NCBI GenBank assembly: GCA_025716855.1
Contig: JAIXMQ010000024.1
Location: forward strand, 62,001-126,000
Length of the DNA stretch: 64,000 nucleotides
Origin: Pilaira anomala
Lineage: Eukaryota; Mucoromycota; Mucoromycetes; Mucorales; Mucoraceae
Direction: 5' to 3'
Shown: positions 11,834 to 23,331 of the stretch, piece by piece
Layout: each line of letters begins with the position of its first letter
Numbering within the stretch: the stretch's first letter is position 1
The notes under the pieces: model-generated
Database searches by the model: none
What the model was told of the DNA's origin: nothing
Seen by the model: the letters and a program-made list of their open reading frames with translations, nothing else
Position numbers and translations under genes: made by a program

Positions 11834-13683
11834 ATTATATATCATATACACACATTTAATAAAAATATAATAGAAATAATATTTTTTTTTGGTGCGCGGG
11901 TGAATAATGATAAACGGGTGACAGATAGATCACTCTTAAACTTCACCTTTTGAAAATAAATGACGTATTACTTATCTGTCTTCCTGTTATGGTATATCGC
12001 CCTGATTAAAATCACCTGCAGTCTAAATTAATTACGTAATTATACTTTTTTTTTTTTTTTTGCTTTTTACAGGATATCACCCCCCCCCCCCCCCCCAATT
12101 TTTTGCACAAAAAGTAGCTTGCGACAACAAAATTTTATCGACAACACCAAGTTGCAAGTAACCATGGTTTCACAAAAATCTGTTTTTTTTTTTCAAACCT
12201 GAACAAAATGTGATACTGTGTGTCATAAAAGTTCACCTTAATCAAAAAAAAAAAAAAAAAAATGGATTGCTATACTTTTGAAGTTATATAGGTTAAATAC
12301 ATATTTTGCTTCGTTTCCTACTACATTTGGATTGAGATATGTATAAAATGGTTATCTCACCTTAAAAGATCATGAATGCCTGCCCTAAAATTGAATGATA
12401 AAAGGTAAGCAATTGAATTCGTTTTTTTTTTTTTTTTAGTCTGCTTGTGACAACTTCAGGGCAATTAAAACTTATTAAATTGAAATGAAGTATGTTTTAT
12501 ATAAAATCCTATTTTCAAAAAAAAAAACAAAAAAATAGAGAAAAGAAAAGAGCATCATACACAACTTGCATTATTAAAGCAGCAATGAAAATATTGCATA
12601 AATAATAATACAGCTGTTTGGTACCACATGAATTCTCAGCTCTCTCTTTTTTTTTTTTTTTTTCTTTTTCAGTAAAATCAAACGCCTATTCATTTATAAA
12701 TTTTTCTCTTTTTGTAAAATTTAAAATAAAGCTTTTTGGATCGCCCGTTTCACATTATTCTTTGAGAAATCAAGTTTAAATAAATTAAATAATTATTTGT
12801 GGAGGAGTCCCTGAAGAAAAATTAGTATAAATAGTAACACAATTTATATATACAAAAAGTGATCATGAGGCCATTCTGAAGTTTATTATGTATCGAATGG
12901 AAAATGCTATGAAATGTAAAATAGGTATTTATAATAGCGAAAAAAAAAAGGATCAGCAAGAACGAGTGTGTGTGTGTGTGTGGCGGTGAAAAGGAAGAAC
13001 GAGGAGGAGGAGGAGGAGGAGGAGGAGGAGAGAAGGAGGCGTGTAATTTATATTTTTCGAGTGATACCTAATAGAAGGAGTAGAAAAAAGAAAGAAAATT
13101 TTGTATATATAAATTCGGTAACGTTGTACTTGACAAGAGAATAGTTCTAAAAATATAAAACCAATTGATTTTAATAGGACAAAAAGACTTTTTTAGGCCA
13201 ATGGTAAGTAATGTAACACAGGGAAATTATGTATACCATCTAGACCTATGTTAGATTATATTAAAGTAATAAGGCTAAATGTCAAATACAGTTTAAATAA
13301 CAACTAATAGAAAGTAATAATATTATAAGTTATAATGTGAGAATAATATAATATAGCTTATTTTTTTTTTTTTTTTTTTGTATGAACTGGACTCTCTATT
13401 TTTTTCTAAAAATCGGGTACCGAAAAAAAGTTTTTTTTTTTATTTTGGAAGACCTATTTACTTCTCCTATCTTTTTTTTTTTTTTTCTTCTTCTTTCTTT
13501 CCTTCTTCTCCACTCTTTCTTTTTATTTTATTTGTTAGTTTAAGGTATTATTGTACTATAAAAATTAACTTTACGATTTAAAATAATAATACTACCATTA
13601 TAGGAAAAAAAAAGATTTTAGTTGGATATTTTTGACACTTTTTTTTTTTTTTTGAAAATAAAAAAAAAAATATATCTCTCTAT
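11834..13683. other. Gene-free low-complexity region
   Basis: About 1.85 kb without a supported gene. It contains a 17-C homopolymer at 12080-12096, a GAG trinucleotide repeat at about 13001-13031, a TG repeat near 12967-12981 and many A/T runs. Open frames here are short and made of homopolymer translation. Confidence 0.6.
12080..12096. repeat. 17-bp C homopolymer
   Basis: A 17-C run in an otherwise AT-rich gene-free region between IDH2 and the secreted protein gene. Confidence 0.85.
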
Positions 13684-14581
13684 ATGAAATTTACACGATG
13701 CTGTTTATATGGACTATTCACATGTGTCCTATCAACAACATTTGCTTTACCAACAGGGTTTTACTATGGTAATGAGCAAGTAGATAGTCGACAAATTCCC
13801 GAGAATTATCCAGTAGATATTCATTCATTTTCTTCCATCTTTTCAACACATTTACTATTTGATCATATTGATGGTACATTTTCTTCACTTTCAAAATATA
13901 TTTCAATTCACTTTCAAAACCTGGTTCAAGTATCTGCTCATGCATTTGATATGAATGATGGATTTGTGATTGATGTTGAGTTATTAAAAGGTCAACTTCA
14001 AGGTGCAGTAGGATGTAAGTTATTATTATTTTTTTTTTTTTTTCTGTGGTACCTGCATGATTTATTATCACTCCGATTAATGTTGATTACTTTTACATAA
14101 TAATATAGCTTATATTGAAGACTCGCTACCAAACATTTGGAATGCACGTGCATCTGTCATGGATAAGGCAAATTTATCAAATTATATTGAACAAGTCACT
14201 TTAGAGCATTGTACGAATTCAACACAAAATACAGCAGTTCAAAGTATATGTATTGAAGATAATGCAACAGAGATAGTTTCAAACATAGATCAATACATTC
14301 GAAATCATTTGTTACGTATTATTTCCATCATTGTTCAAGAAGACTTACCTCAATTGTTCGAAACTACGCAATATCATGTCAATAGTATTCTAGCCCATTT
14401 CAGTAAATATCTCAATAAGCAATCTATCACTTCTACTACTTCTTCAACTATCGTCATGTATCACTCTTTTGAAAATTCAGAACAATTGACGTCATCTTTA
14501 CAATCTACCATTGACTTTTATCATTCTTCATTAGAAAATTCTACACTAGAAAAGTATCTTTTGCTTGCTAGAGTAGATTAA
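13684..14581 (+). CDS. Secreted protein of unknown function
   Basis: Two exons (13684-14014, 14109-14581) splice in phase to 267 residues. The N-terminus MKFTRCCLYGLFTCVLSTTFA is a clear signal peptide with a likely cut after TFA. The rest has no internal membrane segment. At least four N-glycosylation sequons are visible (ANLS, TNST, DNAT, ENST). A pattern of amphipathic helices with the strings SYIEDSLPNIW and YIRNHLLRIISIIVQ suggests a mostly helical secreted protein. I do not recognise a family. It could be a wall-associated or effector-like protein, but nothing in the sequence proves a role. Confidence 0.8.
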
Positions 14582-14749
14582 AAAAAAAAAAAAATATCTT
14601 AATTTTTGCACATATTATTCCTCTCATTTTATATATCTCTCTCTCTCTCTCTCCTTTTTTTTTTTTTTATACGCGTTTCTATATATATACAAATATACAC
14701 CACTTTTTCCCAATCCTTTTTATTTATTGTTTTATTTAAATAAATAAGT

Positions 14750-15693
14750 CTACAAATTGGAAGTATTTTTAATGATATTTGAAACATCAATATTTCTTTC
14801 CAACTTGAAATTTTCCATACGTCCTTTAAAATAAAGTCGATGTCTATCACCTTTTGATGATGTATAATCTTTGGAATGATAACTTTCATCTCCTGGATAA
14901 GCCAAATACATAACATATCCATCTTTTGCTTCATCTGAACCTTCTTCTACTTTATTTCCTTGAGGTAAAATCGAGATGACCTCGTTGTCGTGCTTCTTGG
15001 ATCGGAACGAACCCACACCAGCCTGTGTCGCCAACAATCGGAAGTCAGCTACTTCTTTCATTAATTGAAGTGAATACCATTGAGGAGGAATCAAGACAAC
15101 TTTCTTCTCTTGGTATAATTGAATTCCTTCTTCTGGTTTAAGCCATTCAAACATGACAGTTTCTTTACCATCTGCTGCTACGGCTTTATAATGAATATCA
15201 TGTTCAGTTTGATTAGGGTATTGATCCAAGACGGTCAAGAAGAACAAGGTATTGAATCTTTTCTTTTCCATAGTAGGTGTGACCCAGATGGAAAATGGGA
15301 TCAAAGTATCTATAGCCGGTTTAATTTGGTATTGATCACACATGATTTTAAATTGAGAGGCATCGTCATGGACTTTATGTCGCCATAGGTTGGTATCTAA
15401 TTCTTTAATCGTGTGGGCAGGTGGGTCAGATAATAGTAACCCCGATTCTTCAAATGTTTCACGAATTGCGCATATTTTATTTGTCAGAATATGTCGTCTG
15501 TGGGGTTTTTTGTGTGTGAGTTGTCATGGTTTTTTTTTTTGTTTTGGAATTAAAATGACTACACTTACTCTTTTTCGGATTGAAGTGTATTGTTCCAATT
15601 TGAATAATGATCGGCTTTATCTATCACGCCACCAGGATAGACATGTGCATTTATAAATGCACTTTTTGCATTTCTTATGGAGATAACTTTAAG

Positions 15694-15726
<33 letters not shown>

Positions 15727-15848
15727 TTTTACCTTTTCATCATAAGGACACGAAAGTTGCTACCTTCTTCTTTGTTTTCTAAAGGTATAGGAGCTGCTAT
15801 AATTAAAGAAGCCGCTGGTCTAATAAGTGGTTGTTCTAATGTCGACAT
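14750..15848 (-). CDS. NUDT19-type Nudix hydrolase
   Basis: Three exons (15848-15733, 15673-15569, 15497-14750) give 322 residues. The start at 15848 gives MSTLEQPLIRPAASLIIAAP; an upstream in-frame Met in a poly-Phe stretch was rejected. The sequence RNAKSAFINAHVYPGGVID, then AIRETFEESGLLL (RExxEE about residues 86-91), forms a Nudix box with the enlarged spacing between the PGG and the REFEE half that marks the NUDT19/RP2p subgroup. Family members hydrolyse CoA and acyl-CoA pyrophosphate bonds, often in peroxisomes. The C-terminus SNL is only a weak candidate for a PTS1 signal, so location is open. Substrate is inferred from the subfamily. Confidence 0.88.
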
Positions 15849-16098
15849 GGTGCGTTTAAGAGCTAATAAGAAAAAAAAAAAGGGGGGAAGTAAGAAATAA
15901 AAAAAAAAAAAAAAAAAGTGAGAGAAAAACAAAGTCCATTTTTTTATGCTAATTTACTCACGCCCTGAAAACTTCATTAATCTATTCATTATTTGTCAAG
16001 TGAAATAAAGCAAAAAAAGAGAGAGAGAGAAAATATTTGTGTGATAGAGGGAAAGTTTTTTTTTATTATTATTAAAAATTAGCGTGGGGAAAAAAATA

Positions 16099-16944
16099 TT
16101 AAACGAGACGAGATCTTCTTTCAACTTGTAAATCATAACCCAACTGTCTGATGATTTCATCCTTGTATTTTAATCTTTGTTTTAATTGATCTGATAAGTT
16201 TATTTGTTCTACTTGAGCTTTAAAAACTTGATTTTCTTGTATCTCCATTGCATCGATTTCATTTAACAAGATTTGTATTTTATGTTCATAGGATCTCACC
16301 ACATGTTCTTGACTGCTATTTATGTAATCAAAACGAACACCTGTGGATTGACGCCGTTTACTTGGAATAATATGATTTTTTAGTCCCTGTTCCGGTAATA
16401 TCAATTTTTGAAATCGATCTATGATTCTTTGCATGTTCTTTATGGTTTGATGAGCAAACTTTAATTCTTCTTGAACTTCATCTCTTTCAATTCTCCATCT
16501 TTCGTATTGTTCTCTTTCTAACAAGACTTGTTGTCGAAGTCTTTTATTTTCTTCATGTACCATCTTGATTAATTCTATATCTTTCTTTATCACCATAGCT
16601 GCTTTTTTTACTTCTGCTTCTTTCTCTTCTTCTTCTTCTTCTTCTTCTTCTTCTTTATAAGGTACATCTTGTAAATAAATCGGTAACGAACGTACAGTAC
16701 CTGATTTAGTTTGACTGTGTCTTTTACTTGGTCGATTCACTACAATAGCACCATTTGCTTTAATTGGCAAAGGTCCTGTCACAGGTGTGGCAGAGTACTT
16801 GTTTTTCTCTCCAAATAAATGCATGACATGAGTCAATGTATCGGCTCGATCATAACTTTTTTGGGTCCGGAATCTATCTAATTCTTGATGTAAATGATCT
16901 AAAGATTGGTTTTGATATGAATCGAGCTTTTTAAATAGTCTCAT
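16099..16944 (-). CDS. Coiled-coil protein of unknown function
   Basis: A single-exon frame of 281 residues starts at MRLFKKLDSYQNQSLDHL. An acidic run of ten Glu (about residues 98-107) is followed by a long heptad-rich helix (KKDIELIKMVHEENKRLRQQ ... ERWRIERDEVQEELKFAHQ) and a second coiled coil near the C-terminus (KAQVEQINLSDQLKQRLKYK). A basic segment with RPSKRHSQTKSG lies before the acidic run. No enzyme motif is present. The ATG context and clean stop support a real gene, but I cannot place it in a family. It is tandem to the Nudix gene on the same strand. Confidence 0.75.
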   Translation of the reverse strand: MRLFKKLDSYQNQSLDHLHQELDRFRTQKSYDRADTLTHVMHLFGEKNKYSATPVTGPLPIKANGAIVVNRPSKRHSQTKSGTVRSLPIYLQDVPYKEEEEEEEEEEKEAEVKKAAMVIKKDIELIKMVHEENKRLRQQVLLEREQYERWRIERDEVQEELKFAHQTIKNMQRIIDRFQKLILPEQGLKNHIIPSKRRQSTGVRFDYINSSQEHVVRSYEHKIQILLNEIDAMEIQENQVFKAQVEQINLSDQLKQRLKYKDEIIRQLGYDLQVERRSRLV

Positions 16945-19029
16945 TTTTTTTTTTTTGTTTGTTAAAAGAAAGAAAAAGAGAGGGAAAAAAAAAATAACAT
17001 GTGTGGTTCTTTATATCGTCTTTATAAATTAATTTAGATAGGTTAGTTGTAACATGATAAACTTGATTTTTTGTGTGTGAGTTGTATATATGAGTTGTGT
17101 GTCTTACGGGCATCATGATTACTTTAATTAGATACAATAAGGAGAAAGAAAGAAAGAGATGTTTATCCGAAAGAAATATAATGTTGTACCAACAAGTTTT
17201 ACCAATACATCATCATGAAAAAAAAGAACCATCATAACTAACAAATCTCGCTTATGTGAGCCTATAATGATAGTTTTCTTAATCTGTACTCTCACTTGTG
17301 ATCTAATCCCCCTGAATTTCATTTAATCTTAAATGTTAAAAGAGTACGTTTTTTTTTTCCCGAGGATATATATACACCTATCATCTCCAATATATATATT
17401 TTTACTCTTGTCATATGCTTCGAATCAATGTATATAAATTAAAAAAAAAAAAAAAAAAAAAAGAAGACGGGCATCTTTTTATGAGAGGCAAGAATCAATT
17501 TTCAACTTTTGATTTACACTTCAAACAGTGAATTGGTAAATATCAGCTCATTTAAATAAAGTTTGAATGCACGGGTGGTACTTATCTAAAAAAAAAAATC
17601 ATAACAAACAATGCAAGTATAACTATAGTGTAATGATGAATACACAAAAAAAAAGATTGGTTTGCTATAAATCAAAATCGAAATATGTCTTATTGTGGGC
17701 AATGCTTAACTCTTGGACATATCGCATTGCCTCATAATATTATTACTAGGTTGATTGTCTAAAGAGTTTTTTTTTAAAAAAAAAACAACAATTAGAAGCC
17801 AGTGAATTACTTGAAGAATATATTGGCTAAATATACGGTTTACTATAGTGGCCTAAACGGTTATTTTCCGTGTCTGATATTTTACAAGAACAACTTTAAA
17901 AATTATAAATAGCTTTATAGTACTGTTTATGAATTTAAATTTCTAATTTTCTTTTATACATATATGCCTTCTTCTTTCAGGTCATTTATCCAGAGAAAGA
18001 GAGTCATGTTTTAAAGCAAGTTATGGTCATTTTGGGTAATATAAAGTTTAACCGCCATTAGAGCTATCTTAATTAAATTAACTACACAGTTGATTATGAA
18101 ACTCTTGTAAAAGTTTTATTACTAATACAAAATGAAATAAATGACATATTGTAATTCTCTTCCAGTTATAAATTAAACTAATGCTAAAATAGAAACTCTA
18201 AAATTCTTCTCTTAATCACTTGTTCTAGAATTTTCATATAGTAATTCAATTTATAAATAGCATACATTGTTACTCTTAGTTTGATGCTTTTATGTACAAG
18301 AAATTTTAAGCTATTATATATCTATAAAATTGTTTAGATTTAAACTTATAGTCGACATGTATATATTATTTGCTACTACTACTACTATGAATAACACATG
18401 TAATAAAAAAAAAAAGGGAGAAACAGAAAATACTACTAGATAAATTCTAAATAATATATCTTTTTCACCTTTCAATCTATATGTCTAGACACATCTTGTC
18501 ACCCTTTTTTTTTTTTTTTCTTAAGCAGTTGTAATAGTGAGTGAAGTGATATGCAACAAGTTAAATTTATACATGTACATGTACAGTAGTAACAAGATTT
18601 AAATAGAAATCATCATATATATATATATATATATACGCGTATCAAGCCTTTTATTTAACACGTTTTTAAAAAAAAAATATTCAAGATTTTTAATAGAGAT
18701 AAAATGTATTGAGGATGTCCCTATAAAGAAAAGTGTGAAGGTATAAAATCGAAAGAAAAGATTGAAAAGGATAAAGGCGCAACTGGATTAAATAGTTATA
18801 CATATATTTGCTTTAATTAAAAAAAAATGTTTCTCTTTTCTCTCTCTCTCTCGGTCGAATAATAAAAAGAAGAAAGATTGTCAAAAAAGTGTACTTCCGA
18901 CTGCATTAAAAAAATTTAAATTCGCATGTTATAAACAAAGATCGTCGTCTGAATCCACGTTAATTTTTAAATGATGATGTTCCTTTTACCAAATTTGTAT
19001 TAACCTACTCATCTACTGGATATATCGCG

Positions 19030-19064
<35 letters not shown>

Positions 19065-19565
19065 CTTGCAATCGTAATAAAAGTCTATATTTACCAGATC
19101 ATGTATTCGACCGCACTATTATATATGCTGAGCTCTTTTTCAAGAGTTAAATTACGGATGTCTCCAAAATGGAGAGAGCTTCGAAGACCATTATACATAA
19201 GTAGCATTTTGTTTACAACAACTTTACTTCAACTCTGTCACCCTCTGATCTTAGACTTTTTTTTTTTTCTCATAAACATATTTTCTTTTTTATTGTGCTG
19301 TATTTCCTTCCCATATACACGATTATTTAGAAAAAGTTTGGAGTTCTTATTTTATTAACTTAAACTTTCCCATAAATGGCTCGAAAAAGTTCTTACCTAT
19401 CTAGTTAAAACTTACTAAAACACTATTATAAAAGTATACTGAGATAGTTGAGAGTGTGTAAACAGCACCAGCACCGGACACAAGAAAAGAGCGATAAAAA
19501 TTATATAAGGGCTTTAAAATTGATTCAAGAAGGTTTCTTTACGACACTGAAGATAAATACAATGT

Positions 19566-19645
19566 TGGTGTCGGTGAGAAGTTACTATAAACTAAGTGGT
19601 GGTGAGAAGATACTAAAGTAAGCGGCGGTGACAAGCTTCTTGGAA
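19566..19645 (+). repeat. Three imperfect ~27-bp units (GGTGAGAAG core)
   Basis: Three consecutive segments share the pattern GGTGxxGGTGAgAAGnTnCT followed by a CTAAG/GTAAG end. They are the only non-homopolymer repeat in the surrounding gene-free region. A GTG-initiated open frame (19628-19873) begins in the last unit, so this may be a remnant of a once-coding repeat. Confidence 0.4.
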
Positions 19646-20645
19646 AAGTTATTAGAGTATCAAGGGATACCTTTAGAGTTGTCTGAATGGCTTATTCAAA
19701 TTCGCTGCCTCCAAGCTAAAATAGCAACAATGAACCTGAGGATAGATGCGAAGAAGGTACAGACAAATTTGGTTGGATTAGAAGAAATGATAATACAGTT
19801 GATTCAACGGCCATATTTATTTTCAAAAAAAAAAAAAAAAAAAACTTGGATAAATATGCTTTTCAACTATTAATAGAAGTTGCAGATGGAAAAACCTGTT
19901 GTTATTAATATTGTATTTTTTCGAATTCTATTGTCTAATATAATAAAGTTATGCATGAAAAAATTGAACGGTTTATTTAATGCTTAGTTGTAATATCGCC
20001 GAGAAAAGAACTCGTATATAATTGCCACACTCAAAAAGTAAGTTTTTATAAATAGCTTATTTTTATGCTGAGAGAGAGAGAGAGAGAGAGAGAAAAAAGA
20101 AAGAAAGAAAAGACAAGACTCCTTATTAAGCTATATTTATACTACTACATGAATACATGTAAATATGTATGTCTTTTTATATCGATCTCGAACCGAAAAA
20201 CTTGTGATAAAGAAAGAAAATATATTCCAACACCTGTAGAAGAAGAAAAAAAAAAGAACTAAAATTTACTTTATATTACATCATTCGATACAAGTTATGT
20301 GAATAGTGAAAAAATATGGCGTACATTTATTAAAAAAAAGAAAGAAAGAATTGAGTGTTTCACAGACCCCCTGACGTGAAAAAGAATATTCCTTTATTTA
20401 ATCTGTAACTATCATTTTGCTCCGTTTTATTACTTCTATAACGCATCTTTTTTTTTTTTTGTAAATAGAAAGGGAAAAATAATATTACTGCAAAAAAAAA
20501 AATATTTATGTAAAATTAATAAAATCTGTCACTTACTGAGAAAAATAAAAAGAAAAAAAAATACATTTTAAAAAGAAAAAGTCTCTTATCTATTGAATAC
20601 ATGAATAATAAAGTTTTAAATAACAATGAGTATAATGAAAGAAAT

Positions 20646-20661
<16 letters not shown>

Positions 20662-20704
<43 letters not shown>
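20662..20704. repeat. GA dinucleotide microsatellite
   Basis: About 21 uninterrupted GA units directly follow GAAA repeats. The tract lies about 130 bases downstream of the stop codon of the aspartic-protease-like gene and has no coding role. Confidence 0.9.
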
Positions 20705-20707
<3 letters not shown>

Positions 20708-20835
20708 GAGGAAAATAAAGGGATTATGTATGATATATATCATTAATATTTTTTTTTTTTTTTTTTTTTTGGATATAGGGAAGTGTCTTAAAATTCTAGT
20801 ATTGTTATTATTTAATTATTATTATTATTATTATT

Positions 20836-22312
20836 TTATTCTTTCCAAAGGTCAACACCATCTTCAACATGAGTTTTCTTCATTGCAAAACTAATTGTTT
20901 CATTTTCAGGATCAAATTGTGTATAGAAAGCATTTGTAAAGGCAGAACCAATAACATAATCAGTCTCAGAGTCACTACGACCGATATGAGTATGACACAT
21001 TTCGCAACAACTTTCTACTTCACGAGGATGACTGAAATAAGAAGGAGGGATAACAACCCTAACATTATCAAGTTTCATTTTGAATGATTTCAATTTATCC
21101 ATAAGACAGCAAGGTACTTGATATGTATTATCTACTTTATCATAAACAGCGTACCATTGTTTTTGAAATTTATCGGCTATAATATGTCAATTTTAGTATA
21201 TATGTATTTTTAGTGCATATATAATACTTTATTACCTTGCTTATGTGGTAATCCAATTACATCAGTGGATGAACTAAAAATAGCCTTTGAATCTTTTGTT
21301 GCTTTAGAACAAGCATCACCTTCAAATTTAGCCTCACGAACTTTAACGGCCCAATTGCCAGCACCAGTATCACCATCTACTACTTTCATTGTATATAATT
21401 TACCCTTGATAGCATCTTTATCAATACCGCCTAAAGTAATATTACAATGAAATAGTTTTTTTTAGTCTAAAAATAATTCAAGGAGAATATATATATTTTC
21501 TTACCAAGAACAAGATAACCAGCGGGTTCATTATAATTTCTCTTTGACATGGTACCAAAACCACCAGAAGTTACAGTGGATTGTGGGTTTGCTTGTTGAT
21601 TTTGTTGTACGACAGGTTGATTTTGATTCATTTGACCTACTTGTTGCTGTTGAGGTTGTTGCATTTGTTGTGGTTGAGAAACATAACCTGAATCAGAGAA
21701 ACCATTACCAGGAGTAGTGGTATACATACCAAATTGAGAACTTTGTAAGCCTGAACTTTGTTGAAAGGCATTGGGTACAAAACCAGAAGGACCAACATCA
21801 CGCTTTGCATATTGAATTTCTGTTGTATTTAAATTGACATTTCGACCAAGACCAAGGTAACCATCGAAACCCTTATTAAAGCCTTCCATCTTGAATGCAT
21901 TACCAAAAGGCATATCCTTTACAGTGATACCACTGAAACGGAAAGTATCATGATAGATTTTAGTTTGAACGATAGCGTTACCATAATCCATAGTGAAATT
22001 CAAATTGTTTGTGATGGCCGTAGTAGAGTTCTTAGGTTCATAAGCACGACGTTCCTGGCAGTTAAGATCAGTACATTGTTCACCTCTAACCCATGAAAAT
22101 CCAGTAGATGTATCAAATGCCAAAGTAAAGTTTTGAGGTGGATTTCCGATTTCGACAGTACCACCGAGCATACCATTTTTTAACTCGTTTGCTGCAATTG
22201 ATTTGAAATCTTTTCCTTGACCATTTCTTTTATGATAAAGTGGGATTCTTTGGATAGGTTCTGCAGTAACTGCTAAAGCCATTGTAGCTAAACAAAACAA
22301 GGATATCTTCAT
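20836..22312 (-). CDS. Secreted pepsin-fold protein lacking one catalytic Asp (pseudo-aspartic protease)
   Basis: Three exons (22312-21505, 21430-21236, 21176-20836) give 447 residues. A signal peptide (MKISLFCLATMALAVTA) is followed by a pepsin-like domain: GGTVEIGNPPQNFTLAFDTSTG with D67 at the first active-site position, a flap-like segment (DYGNAIVQTKIYHD), and FDGYLGLGR. A Gln/Asn-rich insert (about residues 195-255) interrupts the fold before LVLGGIDKDAIKG. At the second active-site position, where active enzymes read DTG or DSG, this protein has A-I-F-S-S-S-T-D-V-I-G-L-P (residues 319-331), so the Asp is replaced by Ser322. Paired cysteines (CTDLNC, CC, CCEMC) suggest disulphides. It is probably a non-proteolytic secreted homologue. 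Family placement is firm, loss of activity is inferred. Confidence 0.88.
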
Positions 22313-23331
22313 GTTTAGAAAGAAAAAAAATAAGTAGTTTTACAGAAAAAAAAAGAATATATATTATTATTAAATAGAAAAGAAAAAGTTTATTTTTTTT
22401 TTTAATATACAGTGCTTTTTTTATATTTTCAAACACAAATAAAGAAAAAGAAAAGAAGAAGAGAAAAAAGAAAAGAGGACAAAGAGACCTTCTTTTTTTA
22501 TATAGAAACTCCTTTCAGATTTGTCTATCATTACTCCTCTCTCTCTCTCTCTTTGAAAGCTCCTTAAGCAGCTCAAAATAGTAAAATGTGTTACATTTCA
22601 ATTATTAAAGAAGATTTATTTTATTTTCCAGTTACCCGTGTTTCTTCCAAATCAAGTCAACAAGAAACATTTGTGGTTCAACAAAGAGTTTCGTTATAAT
22701 CCCCTCCTCCGTCTCCTTTTTTTTTTTTTTTTTTTTTCTTTGAGTACTTTTGTTACTCCCTAATTTCTTTGTGCATATTATGCAACAGTAAATGTTTACT
22801 TTGTTTCTTTTATATATGACATTTTAAACACTCATAAGGATTACTTTTAAAACTGATTTACACACTTTTATATGCATCTTTGCATCGCGTGTAACATAAA
22901 TAACAACACATTTTTATGATCATGAATTTACAATATTTCAGTTTCCGTTCTTTCTTGATTCGATTCTGCAAACTCCATTTACCTTTTTGCTGCTGGGGTT
23001 TAATGCACTTCATAATACTTTTACTACATATATAGTTCAATAGCCCGTGCTAAAAAGCGACTTTTGATGTCAATAATAGATTTTCGTAATTCTAGACTCG
23101 GCTGTTCCGACGAAATACAATACTAAAACTTATTATTGAACTCGGTTTTTTTTTTTTTTAGGTACACATCTAATTCACTTGTCCTATTAATATCTTTTTT
23201 TTTTAAACAAAATCCTAGGTACCTATCATCCAAAGAGTCACACGCTTGTCGTGACTGCATTCAACACGAACCAAATGGTTAAACATTTACTGTAAAGAAA
23301 ACACGCTTTTTTTTTTTTTGAACAATAAAAT
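22313..23331. other. Divergent intergenic region, pseudoprotease to AOS1
   Basis: About 1 kb without a gene. It holds a CT microsatellite near 22536-22552, a T run of about 21 bases near 22718 and several shorter A/T tracts. It probably carries both divergent promoters. Confidence 0.5.

Larger units (their letters stand above)
16945..20835. other. 3.9-kb gene-poor low-complexity region
   Basis: No convincing gene. Open frames at 19062-19358 and 19628-19873 (the latter only with a GTG start) lack family features. The region contains TA, GA and A/T tracts, a 33-A run near 19033-19061, a GA repeat at 20662-20704, and three imperfect copies of a GGTGxxGGTGAgAAG-like motif at about 19566-19645. 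The AT content is visibly higher than in coding segments. It separates two minus-strand genes. Confidence 0.6.

Noticed and set aside
15849..15932. Upstream Met for the Nudix gene (poly-Phe N-terminus)
   Set aside because: The extra residues are translation of an A/T homopolymer; the ATG at 15848 directly precedes the conserved domain.
19062..19358. 98-codon plus-strand frame beginning after a poly-A run
   Set aside because: Low-complexity hydrophobic translation of T-rich DNA, no splice partner, no recognisable domain.
19628..19873. 81-codon plus-strand frame (GTG start)
   Set aside because: No ATG, no family features, ends after a Lys run from an A homopolymer; kept only as a comment in the gene-poor region.
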